Source: JAGQRJ01 sp041402045 (lineage in GTDB: Bacteria > Planctomycetota > J058). Taken from it: 64,000 nucleotides of DNA. The stretch covers positions 160,441-224,440 of the forward strand of contig JAWKSZ010000002.1 in assembly GCA_041402045.1 (NCBI GenBank), in the 5' to 3' direction. The stretch's first letter is position 1, and each line of letters begins with the position of its first letter. The translations under genes and the position numbers were made by a program. The notes under the pieces are model-generated. The model saw only the letters and a list, made by a program, of their open reading frames with translations, was not told the origin of the DNA and did no database searches. Of the stretch, positions 25,669 through 34,126 are shown piece after piece.

Positions 25669-26373
25669 GTGTGGGTCACCGGCGACGTGCACCTGCACCC
25701 CCACGACCCCGTGCGCGCCGAGTTCTTCCTCGCCTTTTTGTCCGCCGCGCGCGCGCAGTGCCAACGCCTCGTGATCCTGGGGGACCTGTTCGACTACTGG
25801 ATCGGGCCTGCTCACGCGCGGCGCTGCGCCTACGCCCCGGTGGTCGCCGCGCTGGAGGAGGCCACCGCCGCGGGGTTTCCGGTGGACTTCGTGTGTGGCA
25901 ACCGCGACTTCCTCGGGCCCGGGGAGCTGCGCTCGCTGGGGCTCGCGGTGCACGGGGACGCCGTGGTCTACGCCCGCGGCGAGCGCCAGGCGGTGGTCAC
26001 CCACGGCGACCTGCTGGTGCAGGGCGATCGCTCCTACAAGCGCTACCGGCGGGTGGTGCGCTCGGCGTGGTTCCGCTTCGGCTACTGGCTCGTCCCCAGC
26101 TTCGTGCGCCTGGCCGTGGCGCGGCTCCTGCGCGGGGCCAGCGAGCGCAAGCTGGCGAAGGTCGAGCCCCTGGCGTTCCCCGTCGACGTGGAGCGGTCCA
26201 CCGCCTGGCAGGAGCAGCTCGGGGCGGAGGAGCTGCTCATGGGGCACCTGCACCGGGAGGAGACCCACCCCGTGGGGGCGCGCACGACACGCATGCTCCC
26301 CGGCTGGACCGACGACGAGGGCCCGCACTTCGTGCTGGGGCCGGCCTCGCGCCTCGAGCGCTTCAGAGCCTGA
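25669..26373 (+). CDS. LpxH-like UDP-2,3-diacylglucosamine pyrophosphatase
   Basis: 234 residues of the calcineurin-like metallophosphatase fold. LpxH cleaves UDP-2,3-diacylglucosamine to lipid X in lipid A synthesis at the inner membrane. The metal motifs are all there: WVTGDVHLHP, ILGDLFDYWIG, VCGNRDFLG, VVTHGDLLVQGDRSYKRYR and LLMGHLHREETH. The DLFDYWIG and SYKRYR stretches favour LpxH over general phosphoesterases. The start is uncertain: GTG at 25669 lies almost on the first strand and inside its own GAGGAGG. A CTG overlapping the previous stop is in frame but unusual. Confidence 0.82.
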   Translation: MWVTGDVHLHPHDPVRAEFFLAFLSAARAQCQRLVILGDLFDYWIGPAHARRCAYAPVVAALEEATAAGFPVDFVCGNRDFLGPGELRSLGLAVHGDAVVYARGERQAVVTHGDLLVQGDRSYKRYRRVVRSAWFRFGYWLVPSFVRLAVARLLRGASERKLAKVEPLAFPVDVERSTAWQEQLGAEELLMGHLHREETHPVGARTTRMLPGWTDDEGPHFVLGPASRLERFRA

Positions 26374-28303
26374 GGCCGCGGCGCAAGGACTCCGGGGTCT
26401 TGGCCGTGACCTCGACCATGTGCAGGTAGACCTCGAGCGCGGTCTGGCCCTTGTCGAGGGGTGCGTGGAACCACTCGCGCAGCCGCTCCTTCTCCAGCGC
26501 GTTGGTCAACAGCGCGAGGAACAGCTTGTTGCCCAGCATGTGCCCCAGCATGTGGGTCAAGAGCATGTGGACCTCGACGGGCTGGGTCAGCGCCCGCCCG
26601 GGGGAGGTCCAGCGTCCGCTCTCGAGGAACTCGCGCTCGTGGTCGCGGTGGTAGATCGTGAGGCGCGCCGCGCGCAGCGCCAGCCGCCGGTTGACCTGCA
26701 GGCGCTTGCTGGTGTCGGCCTCCTCTCGAGGGGCGCCCTTGACCCGCTCGCCGCGGGCCTGGGCTCGGCGGCGCGTGGCGCGCTCGCGCTCGCGCCGACG
26801 GTGCGCGGAGACGAAGGCCTGGCAGTCCGCCTCGGTCCAGCACTCCCGGGTGGGCACGATCAGCTTGGACCCGCAGTAGCCCAGCGCCTCGGTGACGGCG
26901 CGGAAGTAGAAGTCGGTGACCAGGTTTCGTGGACGCTCCCAGTCGTAGGCCGCGCACAGGTGGTGCAGGAAGTGCGCGCCCTCCTCGGCGGCGTTGACCA
27001 CCGAGAAGTCCGAGAGGTAGATCACGCGGCCCTTGGGGATGAAGTAGCTCTCGTTGGAGAGGATCTGGCGCATGACGTCGGCGCGCTCCTGCTCGCTGAA
27101 GCCCTGCTGGGTGGCCAGGTAGTCGAGGAAGTCCAGGTCGTTGACCGTGAACAGCTCGAAGCTGTCGAGGTCCTCGCGCTCGATCTCGAGGAACTGCGCG
27201 ATCGTCTGCACGATCTCGAGCACCTGCTCCGCGTACTCGAGCCGCAGGTCCTGTCCGTCGTCGTCCTCGAAGGCGTCGTCGTCCTCGTCCTCGTCCTCGA
27301 AGGCGTCGTCGCCCTCGTCACTCGCGAGGTCGTCGTCGTCGTCGTCGTCGTCGTCCTCTTCGAGCTCCTGGAGGTCCCACGACGACATGCCCGCCCCCGG
27401 GGGCTCGAGGGCCGGGCGGTTGCTGACCCAGTTCAGGTAGCTGTGCAGCTTCTCCAACGGGGTGGCGTTGAACACGCAGTAGGCGTCCGCGGCCAGGCGG
27501 ACCACGTTGGTGTCCTCCAGGCCCTTGCGGGCGAGCTGCCAATAGATCTCCTCGGCGTTCTGGTGCACGATCAGCCGCCGCCGCGCCCCCAGCCGCTCTT
27601 GCTCCAGCAGGCTGTCGACGAGGAGCGGGAGGTGGTCGCGGGCGACGTGGAAGTCGCCGTGGAACACCACGATCAGCGCGTCCGGTTGGGCGCGCGCCGC
27701 GTCCACGACCACGCGAGCGGCGCGGAAGTCGCGCTCGAGGAGGTGGTCGTGGGCGTGCTCCTTGGGGTCCGAGTTGATCGCCAGCACCCGCGCGCCCAGC
27801 TCGCGCGCGATCTCGAACGCGTCGCGGTAGGGCGGCCAGGGGAAGCCCCAGTCCCGCTCGTAGTGGATCTCGCGCAGGAAGGCCTCTTCGCTGAGGCCCC
27901 CGCTCATGTAGGCGTCGAGCAGCGGTTGGTCGGGGGTGTGCACGAGCTCGGTGCAGTAGACGAGGGGGCGCCCGAGCTTGCCCAGCGCCAGGAGCAGCTT
28001 GCACACGGTGCGCTGCGCCTGGGGCAGGGAGTGGTAGTCGCCGACGTAGACCACGTCGGCGTCGGCCGCCGCGCGGACCAGCTCCGCCTTGGAGCTCACC
28101 GCCTCGAAGCTGTTGACGTCCCGCTCGAACTCCTCCTGGTAGATCCCCACGTTGGGCGGGGGGTCGTCCTCGAGGGCCTCGATCTCGCGCTGCAATCGCC
28201 GGTAGAGTCGACGCTGGATCGCGAGCAGCTCGCGGCGGGCGTTCGCGCGGCGTTGTTTGGGGGGCGGCGTGGCGTCGGGAGGCTTGCCCACGTTGCCCAT
28301 CAT
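26363..28303 (-). CDS. ChaN-like (Tiki-superfamily) protein with acidic insert
   Basis: 646 residues. The N-terminal half matches the ChaN / haem-binding-uptake Tiki fold: DADVVYVGDYHSLPQAQRTV, GRPLVYCTELVHTPDQPLLDAYMSGGLSEEAFLREIHYERDWGFPWPPYRDAFEIA, ALIVVFHGDFHVARDHL. ChaN is usually a roughly 280-residue lipoprotein. This one has no signal peptide and carries a poly-Asp/Glu run at about 315-354 and a long extra helical C-terminus (SNESYFIPKGRVIYLSDFSVVNAAEEG; HMLLTHMLGHMLGNKLFLALL). ATG at 28303 is the longest start. A TATGAT hexamer overlaps it, so GTG at 28291 may be the real leaderless start. The role of the fusion is unknown. Confidence 0.8.
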   Translation of the reverse strand: MMGNVGKPPDATPPPKQRRANARRELLAIQRRLYRRLQREIEALEDDPPPNVGIYQEEFERDVNSFEAVSSKAELVRAAADADVVYVGDYHSLPQAQRTVCKLLLALGKLGRPLVYCTELVHTPDQPLLDAYMSGGLSEEAFLREIHYERDWGFPWPPYRDAFEIARELGARVLAINSDPKEHAHDHLLERDFRAARVVVDAARAQPDALIVVFHGDFHVARDHLPLLVDSLLEQERLGARRRLIVHQNAEEIYWQLARKGLEDTNVVRLAADAYCVFNATPLEKLHSYLNWVSNRPALEPPGAGMSSWDLQELEEDDDDDDDDDLASDEGDDAFEDEDEDDDAFEDDDGQDLRLEYAEQVLEIVQTIAQFLEIEREDLDSFELFTVNDLDFLDYLATQQGFSEQERADVMRQILSNESYFIPKGRVIYLSDFSVVNAAEEGAHFLHHLCAAYDWERPRNLVTDFYFRAVTEALGYCGSKLIVPTRECWTEADCQAFVSAHRRRERERATRRRAQARGERVKGAPREEADTSKRLQVNRRLALRAARLTIYHRDHEREFLESGRWTSPGRALTQPVEVHMLLTHMLGHMLGNKLFLALLTNALEKERLREWFHAPLDKGQTALEVYLHMVEVTAKTPESLRRGLRL

Positions 28304-28304
28304 A
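28299..28304 (-). promoter_or_regulatory. -10-like hexamer overlapping the annotated start of the ChaN-like gene
   Basis: TATGAT on the minus strand ends 7 nt before GTG 28291. If active, the message would begin at that GTG and the upstream ATG pair would not be transcribed. Confidence 0.45.
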
Positions 28305-28427
28305 GCCACGCACCGTCGGGGCCCCCACTCCGGGAGCAACGTCAAATACAACCGCCAAGGCATTGACAGGGAAGAGCTTGCGATCGCGTCGCGCACGGAG
28401 GCGGGTCGACAAGCCAGGGGATCGCGG

Positions 28428-28433
28428 TAGGAT
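28428..28433 (+). promoter_or_regulatory. -10-like hexamer of the S1C operon
   Basis: TAGGAT, 17 nt before the first protease GTG, with CGGAGGAA between as ribosome site. Confidence 0.5.
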
Positions 28434-28450
28434 TCCGGCCCGGAGGAACG

Positions 28451-29482
28451 GTGACGCGAGCCTGGCTAGTCCCGGCGGCCCTCGCGGTCGCGCTGCTCGC
28501 CACGAGCGGGGCCCGATCGGGGGCCGAGCCGCGCGCCTCCCTCGCCGAGGTCCGGCGCTTCGAGGCCCACCTCGAGGGCCTGATCGCGCGCCTAAGTTCC
28601 AGCGTGGTAACGATCGGAGCCCTGGTCGACGACGAGGAGGGCCTCCCGGTCAAGAGCGGCGGCTCGGGGGTCGTGATCGATCCGGCCGGGTTCGTGCTGA
28701 CCAACGACCACGTCACCGAGGGCCAGGACGAGGCCGAGGTCGGGTTCGCCGACGGGCGGGTGGTGACCGGCCGGGTCGTGGCCCGCGATCGCCAGGGCGA
28801 CCTGGCCCTCCTGCAGGTCGACGCCAGCGGGCTCGTGGCGGCGGAGTTCGGCGACTCCACCGCGCTGGTCCCGGGCCAGCGCGTGCTCGCCCTGGGCAAC
28901 CCGTTCGGGCTCGCGGGCGAGTCCCAGCGCCCGGCCGCCAGCCTGGGGATCGTGAGCGCGACCCAGCGCTTCATAGGGGGCTCCAAGGTCTACGGCGAGG
29001 CGATCCAAATCGACGCCCCGGTCAACCCGGGGAACTCCGGCGGCCCCCTGTTCGACCTCGAGGGGCGGCTCGTCGGGATCAACGGACGGATCAGCGTGCG
29101 CGGCGCCGCGCGGCACAACGTGGGCGTCGGCTTCGCGATCCCCCTGCACCAGATCCAGCTCGTGCTCGACGACCTGCGCGCAGGGCGCGACGTCGAGCGC
29201 GGCTACCTCGGGGTGCGCTTCCTCACCGAGAAGCAAGGCCAGGGGGTGGTGGTCCGCGACGTCCTGCCGCGGACCCCTGCCTCGGCGGCGGGCCTGCGCT
29301 CGGGGGACCGGATCCTCGCGGTCGAGGGCCAGGGCCTCGGGCGGCGCGCGATCACGCACCCGGTCCGCCTGCAGAACGCGCTCTCGATCCTCCCCGCCGG
29401 GAGCCAGGTCGTGCTCGTGCTCGAGCGCGACGGGCAGCGGCTGCAGGTCGACGTCGTGCTCGGGCGGAGGCCGCCCCAGTGA
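28451..29482 (+). CDS. Trypsin-like S1C serine protease with PDZ domain (active-site intact)
   Basis: 343 residues of the DegP/DegS/HtrA type: signal peptide, protease domain, one PDZ. The triad is complete: His87 in LTNDHV, Asp117 in GDLALL, Ser196 in NPGNSGGPL. Periplasmic HtrA proteases degrade misfolded envelope proteins or cut signalling substrates. The PDZ (about 250-335, GYLGVRFLTEKQGQGVVVRDVLPRTPASAAGLRSGDRILAV) binds C-termini. GTG start with CGGAGGAA upstream. It is the first of three overlapping paralogues (GTGA junctions), so it is probably made in fixed ratio with two inactive relatives. Confidence 0.94.
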   Translation: MTRAWLVPAALAVALLATSGARSGAEPRASLAEVRRFEAHLEGLIARLSSSVVTIGALVDDEEGLPVKSGGSGVVIDPAGFVLTNDHVTEGQDEAEVGFADGRVVTGRVVARDRQGDLALLQVDASGLVAAEFGDSTALVPGQRVLALGNPFGLAGESQRPAASLGIVSATQRFIGGSKVYGEAIQIDAPVNPGNSGGPLFDLEGRLVGINGRISVRGAARHNVGVGFAIPLHQIQLVLDDLRAGRDVERGYLGVRFLTEKQGQGVVVRDVLPRTPASAAGLRSGDRILAVEGQGLGRRAITHPVRLQNALSILPAGSQVVLVLERDGQRLQVDVVLGRRPPQ

Positions 29483-30453
29483 GGGCGCGGCTGTGGGCGG
29501 CGTGGGCCCTGATCCTCAGCGCGGCCTGGCTCTCCAGCCAGGAGGCGCCGCGCCGCGCCCCCTCGCCGGTCGGCGCGATCGCGGCCAGCGCGCCCGGGGT
29601 GGTGCGCGTCGAGGTCCGCGGCACCCGCCCGCGCCCCGACGACCGCTGGCAGCTCTTCCGTCGCCTGCGGGAACGCCCCGGCGCGGCCGGGGTCGTGGTC
29701 GCTCCGGGCCAGGTCCTGACCCACGCCTCCCTCGTGCGCTACGTGGACCCCCAGTTCACGGTCACCGACGTCGCCGGCGTCCGGCACCCCGCGCACCTGC
29801 TGCAGGTCGACGACAGCCTGGAGCTGGCGCTGTTGCAGGTGGAGGGGCACCTCGCCGCGGAGCCCCTGCGCCTCGCCCCGGAGCTGCCGCGCGCCGGCGC
29901 GCCGGTCCTCGCCCTGGGCGACCCGTTCCTCGCCGCGCGGGACGCCCAGCCCGCCGCCTCCTGCGGGGTGATCGAGGGCGTGCTCGCCCTCGACGCGCCG
30001 GAGGTCGCCTACCGCGAGCCGGTGCTCGTGACCGACGCCGCGATCAACCCCGGCTCCGAGGGCGGGCCGCTGGTCGACCTCGAGGGGCGCGTGCTGGGGA
30101 TCCTCGCGCCCCTGGCGGAGGACCGGCGCACCGGCGACTACGCCGGCTACGCGGTCCCGATCGCGGCGCTGGAGCGGCTGCGGGCGCAGCTCGGGCGCGG
30201 CGCGACCCTCGGCGTGGTGGGCCGGGTGCGCGACGGCGCGCTCGAGGTCGAGCGCGTGCTCGACGGCGGCCCCGCGGCGGGGGTCCTGCTCCCGGGCGAT
30301 CGGGTGCTGAGCCTCGACGGCGCGCCCCTCGCGGACGCCCAGGCGTTGCACCGCGCGCTGCGCCAGCGCGCGGCGGGGGTCGCGGTGCAGCTCGAGGTCG
30401 AGCGCAGCGGCGCCCGGCGCCAGGTGACCCTGACCCTCGGGAGCGCGCGGTGA
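29479..30453 (+). CDS. Catalytically dead S1C paralogue with PDZ domain
   Basis: 324 residues with a signal peptide and the same trypsin-fold/PDZ layout as its upstream neighbour, but the triad is lost. The His position is Ser84 (LTHASLV), the Asp position is Glu115 (LELALL), and the nucleophile position is Glu194 (NPGSEGGPL). The fold is otherwise conserved, including VLALGDPF, YAVPIAALERL and the PDZ repeat VERVLDGGPAAGVLLPGDRVLSLDG. The start GTG overlaps the active protease stop. A regulatory subunit, chaperone or decoy role in a mixed HtrA oligomer is plausible, by inference. Confidence 0.9.
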   Translation: MRARLWAAWALILSAAWLSSQEAPRRAPSPVGAIAASAPGVVRVEVRGTRPRPDDRWQLFRRLRERPGAAGVVVAPGQVLTHASLVRYVDPQFTVTDVAGVRHPAHLLQVDDSLELALLQVEGHLAAEPLRLAPELPRAGAPVLALGDPFLAARDAQPAASCGVIEGVLALDAPEVAYREPVLVTDAAINPGSEGGPLVDLEGRVLGILAPLAEDRRTGDYAGYAVPIAALERLRAQLGRGATLGVVGRVRDGALEVERVLDGGPAAGVLLPGDRVLSLDGAPLADAQALHRALRQRAAGVAVQLEVERSGARRQVTLTLGSAR

Positions 30454-31382
30454 GCCGCCGCGCGCTGTGGGCCGTCGCGCTGGCGACGGTCGCGATCGTG
30501 GGCCTGCAGGTCCACGCCGCCCCGGAGCGCGACCCCGCCGCGGCGCTGGCCGAGGTGCTGCCCGCGGCGATCGCCCGCGGCCGGCGCTGCCTGGTGCGGG
30601 TGGAGGGTCCGACCGGGCGCGTGCGCAGCGGCGTCGCGGTCACGACCTCGCTGGTCCTCACCGGGCTCGACACCTTCCGCGAGCTGGGCGAGGGCGAGCT
30701 GCACGCGCTGACCCCAGCGGGCCGCCGGGTCGAGCTGCGCCCCCTCGGCCGCGACCTGCGGCTGCGGGTCGTGGCCCTCGAGGCCCAGGCCGAGCTCCCC
30801 GGGGTCGAGCCGCTGCCCCGCGCCGCGCCCGCGCAGCCCGGGCGACTGTGCCTGGTGCTGGGCGCGGGGCTGGGCGAGCCGACGGCGACCTTCGGCATGG
30901 TCAGCGCGACCGACCGCTTCCAGGGGCGCGTCTACCAGGTCGACGCCCCGGTCGACCGCTCGAACTTCGGCGGGCCCCTGCTCGACGTGGAGGGCGACCT
31001 GCTCGGGCTCGTGATCCACGTAGACGATCGCTTGGGACGGCGCAGCGGGGTCGGGTTCGCGATCCCCTTCGCCCGGATCGACGCCGCGTTGCCGCGGCTG
31101 ATGGCCGGCGAGGTCCTGGAGCCCGGGTGGCTCGGCGGCCGTGTGCCGCGGCTCGGCGACGGCGAGGGGGTCGCCCTGCGCAGCGTGGACCCCGACGGCC
31201 CCCTCGGGCAGGCTGGGCTCCAGGCCGGCGACCGGATCCAGCGCCTGGACGGGCGACCGACTCCGACCTCCGCCGCGTTTCGCGCGGCGCTGCTCGACCT
31301 GGTCGCGGGGCAGCGGATCGAGGTCGTGTTCAGCCGCGACGGGGTTGAGCGCCGGGTCACGATCAACTGCGGGCGGCGCTAA
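30450..31382 (+). CDS. Second catalytically dead S1C paralogue with PDZ domain
   Basis: 310 residues with signal peptide. Trypsin-fold remnants are VLTGLDTF (His position is Asp74), LCLVLGAGLGEPTATFGMVSATDRFQG and APVDRSNFGGPLLDVEGDLLG, where the nucleophile position is Phe173. The catalytic Asp region reads RLRVVALE. The C-terminal PDZ is intact (LRSVDPDGPLGQAGLQAGDRIQRLDG). The start overlaps the previous stop (GTGA). It is more diverged than the second gene and ends the operon. It may act as a structural or peptide-sensing partner of the active protease. Confidence 0.88.
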   Translation: MSRRALWAVALATVAIVGLQVHAAPERDPAAALAEVLPAAIARGRRCLVRVEGPTGRVRSGVAVTTSLVLTGLDTFRELGEGELHALTPAGRRVELRPLGRDLRLRVVALEAQAELPGVEPLPRAAPAQPGRLCLVLGAGLGEPTATFGMVSATDRFQGRVYQVDAPVDRSNFGGPLLDVEGDLLGLVIHVDDRLGRRSGVGFAIPFARIDAALPRLMAGEVLEPGWLGGRVPRLGDGEGVALRSVDPDGPLGQAGLQAGDRIQRLDGRPTPTSAAFRAALLDLVAGQRIEVVFSRDGVERRVTINCGRR

Positions 31383-31514
31383 CGCACGACCCCCCCTGCG
31401 TCTTCAGGGGTCTTCGTAACTCCTTGTCGGATAAATGCTGGCTCCGGCGAAAGGACTCCAACAGCGGCGGCTCGAGCGCGTAATGAGGGGCAGACAACAC
31501 CGGTGAGGACGTCA

Positions 31515-32735
31515 ATGAAGAACCTGTTCGCTGCAGTGGCCCTCGGAGCTTGGGTCGGGACCGCTTCGCTCTCCATGGCTCAGGAGGCGCCCCAGCGCGC
31601 CTTCCAGATCGACGACGAAGAGGACCAGATCCGCGAGCTCGAGGAGGCCCTGGGCGAGGTGCTCGTCCTCGACGAGAGCGGCCGGGTGGTCATGCGCGCC
31701 GAGATGCAGGAGATCCTGCCCGAGGGCGTGCCCCTCGAGCGGATCAACATGATGCTCGGGACGTTCATCGAGGTCGACGACGCGGGCAAGTTCCGCCTGA
31801 CCGAGGCCGCCCGTCCCTACCTGCCCATGCTCAAGAACTTCCTGCGCCCCGAGGTCATGGACCGCCTGCGCAAGCTGCGCAGCATGAGCCCCGAGGAGCG
31901 CAAGGCCGAGCTGCAGAAGCTGCTCGAGGAGGAGCAGGGCGGCGGCGGCGGCTTCGGCATGCGCCCCCGCGAGACCCCGCGCAGCGAGCCCGCCCCGCGC
32001 AGCGAGCCGACCCCTCGCGCCAGCGAGCCCCGGCGTCAGCCGCGCAGCGAGCGCGCTCCGGCCCGCGAGCGCGGCGACCTCGCCGAGCAGCTCGACCGGA
32101 TCGAGGAGCGCCTGGCGCGGATCGAGGAGCTGCTGGAGGGCGGCTTCGCCCCCCGCGCTCGCGAGCAGCGTCGTGGCCTGGGCCGCCTGTTCGGCGGCGG
32201 TGAGGGGCGCGGCATGGACTTCGGCAAGGGCCTGCGCCGCGCGCGGACCCTGGCCGACGGCATGCGCCGCCTGACCGACCTCGCGACCCCCGAGGACATG
32301 GACCTCCTGCGCCGCATGCTCTCGGACTCGGGCGTCAAGCTCGACGACCTGCGCAACCGCGACGAGCTGTTCAAGAAGCTGCAAGGCGGCATGGAGCCCC
32401 AGGACATGGGGCGCATGATGGAGCTGTTCAGCGAGTTCATGGGCACCGCCGAGGGGCGCAAGTTCGTGGAGGAGCTCGACGGCATGGCCCAGGACTTCGA
32501 GGGCATGATGAACGGCGAGCGCGGCCAGCGCATGAACGAGCTCATGCAGCGCCTCGAGGGCATGCTCGGCAACGGCGACGGCAAGGGCCTCGAGACCCTG
32601 CGCAAGCTGACCCAGGGTCGCGACCGTCGCCAGCAGCAGACCCGCAAGGAGGAGCACCACCGCTCCGCCCCCAAGCGCCTGCACGAGGAGCAGGGCGGGA
32701 AGAACGGGCGCTCCAAGGGCAGCCGCCTCTACTAA
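31515..32735 (+). CDS. Exported helical protein with Arg/Pro/Glu-rich middle
   Basis: 406 residues from ATG 31515, preferred over GTG 31503 because TGAGGA is 7 nt upstream and the signal peptide (MKNLFAAVALGAWVGTASLSMAQ) starts there. The mature protein begins with an acidic helix (DDEEDQIRELEEALGEVLVLDESG). The middle is RETPRSEPAPRSEP repeats, then a coiled coil (LAEQLDRIEERLARIEELLEGG) and a Met-rich helical tail (MDFGKGLRRARTLADGMRRL; MGRMMELFSEFMG). No family is recognised. It lies just upstream of an ECF sigma gene and may belong to its regulon. Confidence 0.75.
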   Translation: MKNLFAAVALGAWVGTASLSMAQEAPQRAFQIDDEEDQIRELEEALGEVLVLDESGRVVMRAEMQEILPEGVPLERINMMLGTFIEVDDAGKFRLTEAARPYLPMLKNFLRPEVMDRLRKLRSMSPEERKAELQKLLEEEQGGGGGFGMRPRETPRSEPAPRSEPTPRASEPRRQPRSERAPARERGDLAEQLDRIEERLARIEELLEGGFAPRAREQRRGLGRLFGGGEGRGMDFGKGLRRARTLADGMRRLTDLATPEDMDLLRRMLSDSGVKLDDLRNRDELFKKLQGGMEPQDMGRMMELFSEFMGTAEGRKFVEELDGMAQDFEGMMNGERGQRMNELMQRLEGMLGNGDGKGLETLRKLTQGRDRRQQQTRKEEHHRSAPKRLHEEQGGKNGRSKGSRLY

Positions 32736-32758
32736 GCAACGACCGCCAGCCTGAGGAC

Positions 32759-32764
32759 TATACT
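32759..32764 (+). promoter_or_regulatory. -10-like hexamer of the ECF sigma gene
   Basis: TATACT, 12 nt before the GTG at 32777. Confidence 0.5.
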
Positions 32765-32776
32765 GGGAGACCGCGC

Positions 32777-33421
32777 GTGACTTCGATCGCAGTAGCAACT
32801 CCACACTCGGTGCGGTGGCGGCTGGGGATCGAGCGCGCGCGGACCCAGGTCCCCATGTCGAGCCCCACTGACGCCGAGTTGGTCCTGCGAGCCCGAGAAG
32901 GCGACGCTGACGCGTTCCGCGCGCTCGTGGAGCGCTACCAGCAACGGATCTTCTGGGTCGCGCGAGGCATGCTCGGCAACGACGAGGACGCGCGGGACGC
33001 CGCTCAGGAGGCGTTCATTCGCGTGCACCGGCACCTGGATCGCTTCGATCTGGGCATGCGCTTCTACACCTGGCTGTATCAGATCGTGGTCAACCTCTCG
33101 ATCGATCAGATCCGCCGGCGCAAGAAGCGACAGGGCGTGTCCCTGGAGGCCGTCGGCGACGTGCCCGGCGGGGTCGAGGTCCAGGGCGAAGGGATCGCGC
33201 AGCAGGAGCTGCAAGAGCGCGTGCAGTGCGTCCTCGACGAGCTGCCGGCGAAATACAAGGCCGTGATGGTCCTCTCCGACCTGGAGGGGATCAGCGCGAA
33301 GCAGATCGCAGACATGACCGGCACCACGCACGCCACCGTGCGCTGGCGCCACCACCGGGCCCGCAAGCTGTTTCGCGAGGCCTGGGAGAAGAAGTTTGGG
33401 AAGGAACGCCATGTCCTCTGA
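32777..33421 (+). CDS. ECF-type RNA polymerase sigma factor
   Basis: 214 residues. The sigma-2 region is DADAFRALVERYQQRIFWVARGMLGNDEDARDAAQEAFIRVHRHLDRFD...FYTWLYQIVVNLSIDQIRRRKK. Sigma-4 is LDELPAKYKAVMVLSDLEGISAKQIADMTGTTHATVRWRHHRARKLFREAW. It redirects RNA polymerase to a small regulon. The GTG start lies 12 nt after a TATACT hexamer; an internal ATG at 32855 would remove about 26 unstructured residues and is possible. The gene overlaps the anti-sigma gene by 11 nt, the usual arrangement of a sigma/anti-sigma pair. Confidence 0.94.
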   Translation: MTSIAVATPHSVRWRLGIERARTQVPMSSPTDAELVLRAREGDADAFRALVERYQQRIFWVARGMLGNDEDARDAAQEAFIRVHRHLDRFDLGMRFYTWLYQIVVNLSIDQIRRRKKRQGVSLEAVGDVPGGVEVQGEGIAQQELQERVQCVLDELPAKYKAVMVLSDLEGISAKQIADMTGTTHATVRWRHHRARKLFREAWEKKFGKERHVL

Positions 33422-34113
33422 GCACGACGATCGGTACTGGGCGGCGCTGCCGTTGCCGCCGGATGTCGCCGACGACGACCCCGACTTCGTCGAGGAGTTC
33501 GGGGTCACCCCGGGCGAGGTGCGGGCCTGGGTCTCCCAGGATCCCGAGCGCCAGCGCCGCGCCGCGGAGCTGGAGGCCGAGCTGGAGGGAGACCTCGCGG
33601 TCTTCGCTCAGCTCCGTGAGGAGCGCACGCTCCCGCCGATCATGCTCGACTTCGACCCGGGTGATGGCCGAGGTCCGCGAGCCCGCCGCGCCGCCGCGCG
33701 GTCAGCTCCTGGTGTTCCGCCGCTACGGGTTGGCGGCCGCCGCCGGGGTCCTGTTCCTGGTGACCCTGGGGGCGCTGTGGGGCAGGGGTGGCGTGGGCGC
33801 GAGCTCGCGCACCGCCGAGGAGCGCCCCGCCGAGAGCGCGCCGCCGCGCAGCGCGGACGAGGTGCTCGAGGCGTTGCCGGTCCTGGCCCAGAGCACCCCG
33901 GCCCCGGGGCTGCTGCCGGGGGTGACCCCCTACGACATGCGCGACCTCGACCCGCAGCTCCCCGTGGACCGCGCGTCGGGCGGCGCGCAGCCGACCAACC
34001 CCACCGACCTGCTCCTGCGTCGCTTCCTCGAGGACCTGCCCAACCTGCGGGAGAACCTCGAGGAGCTGCGCCGCGCCGCGGAGCCGGAGCGAGACGAGAC
34101 CTTCCGTTTCTAA
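33411..34113 (+). CDS. Probable anti-sigma factor, single-pass membrane protein (one frameshift)
   Basis: The cytosolic N-terminal part MSSEHDDRYWAALPLPPDVADDDPDFVEEFG...LREERTLPPIMLDFDP is in one frame. After an extra G near 33,660 the sequence continues VMAEVREPAAPPRGQLLVFRRYGLAAAAGVLFLVTLGALWG (membrane helix) and a periplasmic part ending LEELRRAAEPERDETFRF. The layout (small acidic cytosolic domain, one helix, periplasmic tail) and the overlap with the sigma gene support an anti-sigma role. No classic zinc-binding HxxxCxxC is present. The frameshift is probably a sequencing error. Confidence 0.72.
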
Positions 34114-34126
34114 GAGGAGAGACCCC

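Noticed and set aside
27240..27357. GTC/GAC trinucleotide run as a stand-alone microsatellite
   Set aside because: It is inside the ChaN-like coding frame and encodes the acidic insert, so it is reported with that gene.
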